Shown one piece after another: positions 7,102-14,063 of a DNA stretch of 20,336 nucleotides; the stretch's first letter is position 1; the number at the start of each line of letters is the position of its first letter. The notes below the pieces were generated by a model, which did not search any database, was not told where the DNA came from, and worked only from the letters and a program-made list of their open reading frames with translations. A program made the position numbers and the translations under genes. The DNA is from an uncultured Eubacteriales bacterium (lineage in GTDB: Bacteria; Bacillota; Clostridia; Oscillospirales; CAG-272), in assembly GCA_900545935.1 (NCBI GenBank), contig URAP01000032.1, forward strand, positions 1 through 20,336, read 5' to 3'.

Positions 7102-7146
7102 TATAACCGAAGTTCTTTTAGTCATCATACATGAACTTCGGTTATA
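7102..7146 (+). promoter_or_regulatory. leader hairpin (perfect 14-bp inverted repeat) before the ABC operon
   Basis: TATAACCGAAGTTC (7102-7115) and GAACTTCGGTTATA (7133-7146) pair perfectly around a 17-nt loop, ending 55 bp before the first ABC start. No U-run follows, so it is not a standard terminator. It may be an operator, an RNA stability element or part of a conditional structure. The same leader holds an earlier 8-bp repeat, ATTCTATG/CATAGAAT (6937-6944, 6966-6973). Confidence 0.55.
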
Positions 7147-7201
7147 GTTCTAAATAAATGCCAACAGTTAACACAAGAATAATCCAAATTTCGGAGCGTA
7201 T

Positions 7202-8944
7202 ATGAAAAAACAATTCTCATGCTTTTTGTTCTATATTAAAACTATATTCAAACGAGAAAAATTGATTTTCGTTAATGTCGGAATATCGGTTTTGATAAAT
7301 ATATTCAGCTCATACATAAATATATTTTTCCTTAAATACCTTCTTGACTTTCTTGAGGCGGGCAAATATACGCAGTCGATTCTTTGGACACTGGGCTGTT
7401 TGGTAGTAATGAGTCTGACATCAAATATATCAAGCCTATTGAATATGGCTGTCTCAAATGCGTATTACCGTATAAATGCCTATCTTCGTTCTCAGATTTT
7501 GAATATCAGCACTTCGGTAAGATTTGAGGAGGTCGAAAATCCGGATACGCTCAATAATTTCGAGCTTGCGCAGAAATGCGTCAATCAGAACATACTTTCA
7601 AACTACACGCAGGTGCTCATCAGCATAGTATCCTCCGTTTTTGTAATAGCGGGGACAATATATATAACGTTTGATATCAAATGGTGGATGTCGCTTCTGG
7701 CGCTCGGAATAACGGCTGTCAACACCGCCTGCAATGTCCTTATCTCAAAAAACGAAATAGAGCGCTTCCATGAGGAGACCGCGGTAAGTAAACAGCTGGA
7801 ATACAGCAGATTTTGGCTTACAGATGTCAGCCGCGCCAAAGAGGTGCGTACATATACGCTTCAAAGATATATTGTCGGCAAGCTTCGTGAATATAACGAT
7901 AAACTGTTTACATCACTTCACAAATTCACGAAAAAACGAAAGAAGACTTATCTTGTCATTGAAATAGCAAACGCCGTCCAGTTGTTCGCCGTGTATGCAT
8001 TCTGTGCATATCAAATGATATCGGAGGGGATCAGTGCGGGAGATTTCATGCTGTATTCGTCGGCGGTGTTTACCTTCGGAGGGGCGCTCGGCGGCGTTAC
8101 GAACAGTATTGTCAGTTTGTTTAAAACAAGTAATCTTATGACGACGTTGATCGGTGTATTGAATTTAAAGAAGAATCTCGAAAAGAAGAAACTGTTTGAC
8201 GAAGAACTCAAAACCATCGAATTCAGAAATGTTTATTTTTCATACAACGGAAGCGACGAATATGTACTTGAGGATATATCCTTCACCGTAAATTCAAATG
8301 AAAAGTTCTCTGTCATCGGCGAAAACGGCGCAGGAAAAAGTACGCTTGTCAAATTGCTTCTCGGAATGTACAATCCGACAAAGGGCGATATATATATCAA
8401 CGGAAAGCTAATGGATACAGAGCGTTTTGACTACACGCCCCTGTTCAGCGCTGTCTTTCAGGACTATAAGATATTCAGCTTCACCGTTGAAGATAATATC
8501 AAAATGAGCGACAAGAAGCTACGTAAGGATGAAGAAGAAAAGATTCGTGCCTTGCTCGACGCTATGGGACTGCAGAGCGTGAGTACAGACTCCTTCGTGA
8601 CACAGACATTTTCCGACGACGGGATAAACTATTCGGGAGGAGAGCTGCAAAAGCTCGCAATAATTCGCGCGCTTTACAAGGATGCACCGGTAATGGTCCT
8701 TGACGAACCTACATCTGCGCTCTCTCCGCAGAGCGAATATGAGATATACCGTAGCTTCAACACGCTTACACGGGACAAGACTGTTTTATTCATATCTCAT
8801 CGGCTGTCAAGCTGTCGAATATGCGATAAAATTCTTCTGCTGCACGGCGGCAGACTCGAGGCCATAGGCTCTCACGATGAACTTTTCGGCTCGAACGCAC
8901 TGTATACGGAAATGTTCTCTGCTCAGGCAGGGCTTTTCGGTTAA
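7202..8944 (+). CDS. ABC exporter half-transporter 1 (TMD-NBD fusion)
   Basis: A 580-residue protein with a type-IV (exporter) membrane domain of about six helices (residues 20-320), then an ATPase domain. Visible motifs are Walker A GENGAGKST (373-381), Q-loop VFQDYK (418-423), signature YSGGE (477-481), Walker B VMVLDE (497-502) with catalytic Glu502, D-loop SALS and H-loop His533. All catalytic residues are present. No C39 peptidase domain is seen, so it would not itself cleave a double-glycine leader. GGAG at 7193-7196 supports the ATG. The cargo is unknown; small peptides, antibiotics or lipids are typical of the family. The second half-transporter begins 26 bp downstream, so a heterodimer is likely. 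Confidence 0.92.
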   Translation: MKKQFSCFLFYIKTIFKREKLIFVNVGISVLINIFSSYINIFFLKYLLDFLEAGKYTQSILWTLGCLVVMSLTSNISSLLNMAVSNAYYRINAYLRSQILNISTSVRFEEVENPDTLNNFELAQKCVNQNILSNYTQVLISIVSSVFVIAGTIYITFDIKWWMSLLALGITAVNTACNVLISKNEIERFHEETAVSKQLEYSRFWLTDVSRAKEVRTYTLQRYIVGKLREYNDKLFTSLHKFTKKRKKTYLVIEIANAVQLFAVYAFCAYQMISEGISAGDFMLYSSAVFTFGGALGGVTNSIVSLFKTSNLMTTLIGVLNLKKNLEKKKLFDEELKTIEFRNVYFSYNGSDEYVLEDISFTVNSNEKFSVIGENGAGKSTLVKLLLGMYNPTKGDIYINGKLMDTERFDYTPLFSAVFQDYKIFSFTVEDNIKMSDKKLRKDEEEKIRALLDAMGLQSVSTDSFVTQTFSDDGINYSGGELQKLAIIRALYKDAPVMVLDEPTSALSPQSEYEIYRSFNTLTRDKTVLFISHRLSSCRICDKILLLHGGRLEAIGSHDELFGSNALYTEMFSAQAGLFG

Positions 8945-8970
8945 TCTGAATATAAAAGGAGGGATGAACC

Positions 8971-10743
8971 GTGGCATTGACAGATAAAATTAAAAAAGTT
9001 TTCACGGTCTCGTTTGAAGTGTCTGCAATGTTCATACGAAACTGCAAGAAGCTCTTGTTTCTCGATGTTTTTATCGGGATAAGTCAAGAACTCAGACAGC
9101 TTATCATAACCGTTCTGCCGTCGGTAGTTATCTGGCTTTGCGCGGGATATAAGTATTCCGCAGTTACTCTCGTTATTGCAACGATGGTCGGAGTAATTGC
9201 CGTTCTCGGGATACTTATCGAAAACAGCCGATGTGACCTATCGGACAAATCATTGCATGCGACAAATACTCTGTACTATTATCTGAACGGCAAAAATGCC
9301 CGCCTTGATTTAAAGGACATCGAAGACGGTACAATGACCGATCAGTATTATAAGGCATTTGATAACATTTATAATTTCAGCGATGTACATTACAGCATTT
9401 TCTGCGTACTTATCGGTAACTTAGTTTCATTTGCTATAATGAGCGCTTTCATTATTTCGGTCGATATCAGATTGTACCCGATAGTGCTTGCACAAAACAT
9501 CATTGTTTTGATAATCAGAGCAAAGAAGGATAAGATTGACCACGCATTTGAGGAGGAAATCTCAAAAAACACAAAGAAGATCAAGTACCTCTCCGAGCTG
9601 TTCTATGATTTTGAAGCCGGACGTGATATCAGAATCTATAACGGAAACGGCATGATAAGTAACAGATACATGGATGAGATACTCTATGCAAGAAAAATAG
9701 AGATAAAAAAGCAGCGAAAGGATTTTCTTATAGATCTTATTATCGGCATATGCAATCTCGGAGAGCTGTTTCTTATATATCTTCTGGCAATCAATAAATA
9801 CGCCGCCGGCGGACTCATGCTTGTGAACTTTATATTGTATGTAAACGCATCCAATCAGATAGCTTCATCTATTTCAGAAATCGTTTGGACCTTCAGTGTT
9901 CTTTATACCGCGTCGATATATTATGAAGACTTCAATAAGTACATGAAGCTCGAAGAGACGATACGTAATGAAGGCAGCACACCCCTGCCTTCCGGAAATT
10001 CTGTGCCGTTCATAGAGTTTAGAAATGTCTCTTTCAAATATCCGCATCAGGATGTCTTTTCACTGGAAAATTTCTCATGTAAGATAGAGTATGGCGATCA
10101 TATCTCCGTGGTCGGTGACAACGGCGCAGGAAAATCGACCTTTGTAAAGCTGCTTCTCAGACTTTATGAGCCTACGGAAGGTACTATCTATTACAATGGA
10201 AAGAATATCAGAGAATACGATTTTGACTCCTATCAGGCTGTATTTGCTCCCGTATTTCAAGATTATGTTCTGAATGCTTTTTCGATTCGCGAGAATTTGA
10301 TTTTCGATTATGACGAAAGAAATGATCTGATAAAACCCTCGCTTGAAAAAACGGGAATGTACGAAAAGATAAGCGATATCGGTCTTGACAGACCGTACAG
10401 CAAAAAGTTTTTCGAGAACGGCGTTGAGCTTTCGGGCGGAGAGCAGCAGCGTCTGGTTATCTCACGCGCATACTGCAAGAACTCAAAGGTGCTCATCCTT
10501 GACGAGCCGACCTCCGCAATCGACCCGCTTTCGGAACGCAGACTGTTTGAGGATATCCTCGGCATTCTCGGAGAAAAGACAAGCATAATGATATCACACA
10601 GAATGTCCTGCTCGAAATTTGCAAACAGAATATTCGTGATGGAGCACGGAAAACTTGTCGAGCAAGGCACACACAGTGAGCTTATGGAGTTAAATGGGCT
10701 GTATGCGACAATGTATCGTCGGCAGGCACAGTATTATCTGTAA
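8971..10743 (+). CDS. ABC exporter half-transporter 2 (TMD-NBD fusion)
   Basis: A 590-residue partner with the same layout: membrane domain (about 25-320), Walker A GDNGAGKST (382-390), Q-loop VFQDYV (428-433), signature LSGGEQQ (487-493), Walker B VLILDE (507-512) with Glu512, D-loop SAID and His543. The start is GTG (8971), chosen because AAAGGAGGG (8955-8963) is 7 nt upstream; the nearby ATG at 8964 is closed by a stop after seven codons. Both ATP sites of the presumed heterodimer look catalytic, unlike many heterodimeric exporters with one degenerate site. It is followed by a strong terminator. Confidence 0.92.
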   Translation: MALTDKIKKVFTVSFEVSAMFIRNCKKLLFLDVFIGISQELRQLIITVLPSVVIWLCAGYKYSAVTLVIATMVGVIAVLGILIENSRCDLSDKSLHATNTLYYYLNGKNARLDLKDIEDGTMTDQYYKAFDNIYNFSDVHYSIFCVLIGNLVSFAIMSAFIISVDIRLYPIVLAQNIIVLIIRAKKDKIDHAFEEEISKNTKKIKYLSELFYDFEAGRDIRIYNGNGMISNRYMDEILYARKIEIKKQRKDFLIDLIIGICNLGELFLIYLLAINKYAAGGLMLVNFILYVNASNQIASSISEIVWTFSVLYTASIYYEDFNKYMKLEETIRNEGSTPLPSGNSVPFIEFRNVSFKYPHQDVFSLENFSCKIEYGDHISVVGDNGAGKSTFVKLLLRLYEPTEGTIYYNGKNIREYDFDSYQAVFAPVFQDYVLNAFSIRENLIFDYDERNDLIKPSLEKTGMYEKISDIGLDRPYSKKFFENGVELSGGEQQRLVISRAYCKNSKVLILDEPTSAIDPLSERRLFEDILGILGEKTSIMISHRMSCSKFANRIFVMEHGKLVEQGTHSELMELNGLYATMYRRQAQYYL

Positions 10744-10803
10744 AAGCAAGATTTCTTCTATTACGAGGCACATTTCTGACCTGCGCCGCTCTATGATCAT
10801 ATC

Positions 10804-10840
10804 AAACGGCTTCCGTATGACTGCGGGAGCCGTTTTTTTC
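10804..10840 (+). terminator. intrinsic terminator of the ABC operon
   Basis: ACGGCTTCCG (10806-10815) pairs with CGGGAGCCGT (10824-10833), with one G-U, and T7 (10833-10839) follows. It lies 60 bp after the second ABC stop. Confidence 0.9.
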
Positions 10841-10918
10841 GCCGTACGGTTAAAACCTCTCAACGTAGCGCAAATTGACCGTTTATTTTTCAAGCAAAAG
10901 CTGTTATAACAAATATAA

Positions 10919-11050
10919 TCAGTCGCACTCGACCCCGTCGATGTACTGCGGGAGGTCAGATTCGAGGTGCGAACGAACAACTTTCCCGCTCAGCTGTCCG
11001 GCGGTGAACAGATGCGTTTCGTGATAGCCTGCGCGGCCGCAAAGCAATAA
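10919..11050 (+). pseudogene. remnant of a MacB/LolD-type ABC ATPase
   Basis: The plus-strand frame ending at TAA 11048 reads ...NNFPAQLSGGEQMRFVIACA and AAKQ. This is the characteristic stretch just before and through the ABC signature of MacB/LolD-class ATPases (FPAQLSGGEQQRVAIARA in intact members). Walker A and Walker B are absent, there is no start codon or ribosome binding site, and conserved Arg/Ala positions have decayed. A fragment of about 44 codons remains of a protein usually around 225 residues long. It belongs to a different ABC class from the exporters upstream. Confidence 0.7.
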
Positions 11051-11130
11051 GCGGCAGGAAGCGACTCCGAGCGCGGAATAACGATGTAAACAATCCGATT
11101 TTCCGGCGCTCTCGCATAATATTTTCACAG

Positions 11131-11198
11131 AAAAAATCCCCCTCGCACAAGGGACGGTCGGGACGAAAGCCTCGACCTCCCGCAGCGGGGGGATTTTT
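11131..11198. terminator. large bidirectional terminator between convergent units
   Basis: An outer stem AAAAAATCCCCC (11131-11142) with GGGGGGATTTTT (11187-11198) has A- and T-tracts on both sides, so it can stop transcripts in either direction. Inside sits a second stem (GGGA and GGTCG with CGACC and TCCC, about 11151-11180). It separates the rightward ABC region from the leftward hydrogenase operon. Its AAAAATCCC border resembles that of the DUF559 element repeats, and it may be a related dispersed repeat. Confidence 0.75.
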
Positions 11199-11279
11199 AT
11201 TTGAATTATTACGACAGACATTAAATTACGCAAGGCGCGTGCGAAAATCATCATAGCTTTTCACTCCGCGCAGCGCTTG

Positions 11280-12740
11280 TCACTTTTTATCGCCGAGCTT
11301 GAGTACGGAAATCGCATCCGCAATGGTCTTTTCAAGGCCCTCTCTGCCGTATTTGTCGACCTCAGCCTTATTCTTTTCTCCGTGAGTAAGGCATCCGGCT
11401 CCGCCGATACAGCCGCCGACGCACGCCATACCCTCGATAAAGTTGGCATCGAGCAGATTCTTCGACTTCTTGAGCAGAGCGACCTTGCACTGCTCGATAC
11501 CGTCGCAGGCACACGCCTTAAGCTCAAAATCGGTATCGCCGTGCTCGCGCAGTCCCTCTGCGACAGCATCCGACAGACCGCCGCTACGGGCAAAAATTCT
11601 GCCGTAGTAGGAGGCATTATCAAGAACACCATCCTCGAGCGAGGTGATGTCGATATCCTTGGAATCGAACAGAGCCTGAAGCTCCTCAAAGGTCATAGCT
11701 ACATCTACATACTCGCGGACGGAGTCCTTCTGAACCTCACCCTTCTTAGCGGTGCACGGTCCGATAAATACGGTCTTGCAGCCCGGCTCGGTCTCCTTGA
11801 GATACTTGGCAAGCGTAGCCATAGGCGAAAGGTTATGCGACACATACTGAACCATATCCGGGAAGCTCTTCTCGATATAGCTTACAAACGCAGGGCAGCA
11901 GGAGCTGGTCAGGAAGCCCTTTTCGACGAGCTCGCGGCTCTCAGCATCTGCGACCATATCCGCGCCGAGCGCCGCCTCGATAACGGTATGGAAGCCGAGC
12001 GCCTTGAGTCCGGTGATGACCTGTCCGAGCTTGGCATACGAGAACTGGCTCGAGATAGAGGGTGCGACAAGCGCATAGACCTTGTACTTTTCGTTGTTCT
12101 CACTCTTCTTGATAAGATCAATGGCATCAAGAATGAACGACTTGTCCATGATAGCGCCGAACGGGCACTGATATACGCACGCACCGCAGGAGATGCACTT
12201 CTCGTTGTCGATGGATGCAGCCTTATCCTCGTTCATATGTATAGCCTTGATCTTGCAGGCATTCTCGCAGGGACGCTTACGGCTGATGATAGCGGTGTAG
12301 GGGCAGACCTTTGCACAAGCACCGCACTCCTTGCACTTACTCTTGTCGATGTGAGCGACATGATGCTCGTCCGACGTGATGGCGCCGAAACGGCAGGCAT
12401 CCTCGCAGCGGTGTGCAAGACAGCCGCGGCATGCATTGGTGACCTCATATCCGCCCATCGGGCACTCGTCGCAGGCGCTCTCGATGACCTCGATGATGTT
12501 GGGGTTATCCTTGTTTCCGCCCATAGCGAGCTTTACTCTCTCTCCGAGAATGGCCCTCTCCTTATAGACGCAGCAGCGCATTGTGGGAGTGTTTCCGGGT
12601 ACGATCATTTTCGGAATGTCCATGACGTTCTCCATCAAGCGATCATTCCAAGCGAGACGCGCGACCTCGCGGAGGACCTTGTATTTCAGATGCTGTACCT
12701 TTGTGTCAAACTTATATGATTTCTGCATTTCTGTTGCCAT
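11280..12740 (-). CDS. hydA: monomeric [FeFe]-hydrogenase, group B type
   Basis: A 486-residue catalytic hydrogenase. An unusual Cys-rich N-terminus (Cys56-57, Cys90, Cys93, Cys104, Cys107, Cys112, Cys116) and two ferredoxin-type [4Fe-4S] motifs (Cys136/139/142/146 and Cys182/185/188/192, plus Cys158 and Cys162) feed the H-cluster domain. The H-cluster motifs are TSSCCPAF (278-285), FIGPCTAKKGE (325-335) and EGMACVGGCIGG (436-447). It interconverts protons and H2, presumably with ferredoxin. TSSCCP and the N-terminal cysteines fit group B rather than bifurcating group A enzymes. The ATG (12738-12740) has no close ribosome binding site; AAAGGA lies beyond a small hairpin. It is last in the operon, 150 bp after the phosphatase. 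HydEFG maturases are not in the window. Confidence 0.93.
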   Translation of the reverse strand: MATEMQKSYKFDTKVQHLKYKVLREVARLAWNDRLMENVMDIPKMIVPGNTPTMRCCVYKERAILGERVKLAMGGNKDNPNIIEVIESACDECPMGGYEVTNACRGCLAHRCEDACRFGAITSDEHHVAHIDKSKCKECGACAKVCPYTAIISRKRPCENACKIKAIHMNEDKAASIDNEKCISCGACVYQCPFGAIMDKSFILDAIDLIKKSENNEKYKVYALVAPSISSQFSYAKLGQVITGLKALGFHTVIEAALGADMVADAESRELVEKGFLTSSCCPAFVSYIEKSFPDMVQYVSHNLSPMATLAKYLKETEPGCKTVFIGPCTAKKGEVQKDSVREYVDVAMTFEELQALFDSKDIDITSLEDGVLDNASYYGRIFARSGGLSDAVAEGLREHGDTDFELKACACDGIEQCKVALLKKSKNLLDANFIEGMACVGGCIGGAGCLTHGEKNKAEVDKYGREGLEKTIADAISVLKLGDKK

Positions 12741-12767
12741 AGCTTCGCTCTGCGATAGCTTTCCTTT
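12741..12767 (-). promoter_or_regulatory. hairpin between Shine-Dalgarno site and hydA start
   Basis: On the minus strand AAAGGA (12767-12762) is separated from the hydA ATG by 21 nt. Of these, 20 (12741-12760) form AGCT-A-TCGC / GCGA-AGCT around a 3-nt loop. Folding would bring the ribosome binding site next to the ATG, so the structure may set or tune hydA translation. This is an inference from sequence only. Confidence 0.4.
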
Positions 12768-12890
12768 CAGTGGTTCTTATATATCCGCAACGCTGCACGC
12801 CGCTGATGCAGTGTTTGTTCCTTTTGTCCGGTCACGCCGCAGCGCGCCGGATCATGAAAACCGCAGCACTAACGCAATATGCGGGAGAGA

Positions 12891-14063
12891 TCAAAAATAG
12901 CTGACCTTTATCCGCTTGCCCATCTGTCTCAGACACTCCGAGAGCTCCTTGACGAGGTTCATTTTTATATTAAAGTTGATCGGGAGATCGGGATTCTGAT
13001 GCGCGGGGTTGACCGCTCTGCCGACATAAAAATTAATGTCGGTAGCCTCCTCAAACAGCAGGCGGCAGATGAGCGATGCTCCGTCCCGACGATAGCCCCA
13101 CTCCGAATAAAGCTCGTTTCCCGCGAGCGCGTCGCGGGCATACTCAATGACCTTGTTCACGGTGATAACTCCCTCCGTAACGAGGTCAACGCCCTCTATC
13201 TCCGCGGTCGGGGGAATATCCCCGCTCTCGAAATTCAAGCTCGGTACGAGCGGCTTTCCGAGATATGCCGCTGCGATGGATGCGGTGGTTCCGCCGCATA
13301 CGATGTGCTTTCCCTCCTTGGAGAAGAAGAGCGACATCATCCTTTCGCAATCGTCACGGTTGCGCGGAGGACCGAAAAGTATGTTCATCGGCTCCCGTCG
13401 TCGTATCTTGACCACACATGCGGTGGCATCGTCTCCCGGCTTATACCGATACTGCTTGTCGCACTCGTCCACAAGCATGGTTGCGAGCGTCTTAGCGGTA
13501 TACCCGGCCGCATAGATAGTCCGCATAAAATCCGCGATATCTTCCCACTTCCAGCCGAAGTTGAAGGCTATTCCGATACCGGCATGCGGACATCCGTCGC
13601 TCATGGCGACTATGCAGTCGCCCTCCTGGAGCTTTATCACCGATTTCAGCACCTTTTTCCCGTCGATATTAAGCTCCTGCTTCGGATAATCGTATACCGA
13701 ATCGCCGCGAATAAAAATAACATTCGGATTATCGTACTGTATTATCTCTACCGTCTCATTCTCGATAAGATGAATGATAGTAAAGGTGGAATACGCAACG
13801 CCGCGCACCGAACAGATGGGAAGCGTTGCCGCAATGGTCGAAACGCAGTCCTCGAGCTTCATATCCTCCGACATCATGGTGGAGATTATCTTCGAGGTCA
13901 GGGTCGAGAGAATGCTCGCCTTTACCCCGCTGCCGAGACCGTCCGCAAGCACGACGACCGTCGAATTATCACCCTGCTCCACTATGTCGACGTGATCGCC
14001 GCACAGCTGCTCTCCGTCGTGATTTATACTCTTATAGCCTACTTCCGCACACAGATTATTCAT
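12891..14063 (-). CDS. SpoIIE/PP2C-type serine phosphatase of the hydrogenase-sensing operon
   Basis: A 390-residue cytoplasmic protein. Residues 1-220 form a PP2C/SpoIIE-like metal phosphatase domain with VVLADGLGSGVKAS (Asp41), VAMSDGCPHAGIG (Asp156) and PGDDATACVVKI (Asp211/Asp212), which supply the Mn/Mg-binding aspartates. Residues 225-390 form a second conserved domain of unknown role (NILFGPPRNRDDCE, IVCGGTTASIAAAYLG). The ATG overlaps the hydS stop (ATGAATAA), so the two are translationally coupled. It presumably dephosphorylates a protein partner in response to HydS; no sigma or anti-sigma factor is nearby. Confidence 0.85.
   Translation of the reverse strand: MNNLCAEVGYKSINHDGEQLCGDHVDIVEQGDNSTVVVLADGLGSGVKASILSTLTSKIISTMMSEDMKLEDCVSTIAATLPICSVRGVAYSTFTIIHLIENETVEIIQYDNPNVIFIRGDSVYDYPKQELNIDGKKVLKSVIKLQEGDCIVAMSDGCPHAGIGIAFNFGWKWEDIADFMRTIYAAGYTAKTLATMLVDECDKQYRYKPGDDATACVVKIRRREPMNILFGPPRNRDDCERMMSLFFSKEGKHIVCGGTTASIAAAYLGKPLVPSLNFESGDIPPTAEIEGVDLVTEGVITVNKVIEYARDALAGNELYSEWGYRRDGASLICRLLFEEATDINFYVGRAVNPAHQNPDLPINFNIKMNLVKELSECLRQMGKRIKVSYF

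Noticed and set aside
6942..7205. Short frames in the ABC leader (for example MKILNIDLHRI at 6942 and a 15-residue frame overlapping the ABC start from 7158) as precursor or leader peptides
   Set aside because: No ribosome binding sites, no double-glycine or RiPP-like features; random short frames are expected in this AT-rich DNA.
10919..11254. Minus-strand 111-codon frame containing PPLREVEAFVPTVPCARG
   Set aside because: It translates the large terminator hairpin and the antisense of the ABC remnant; spurious coding from a repeat.
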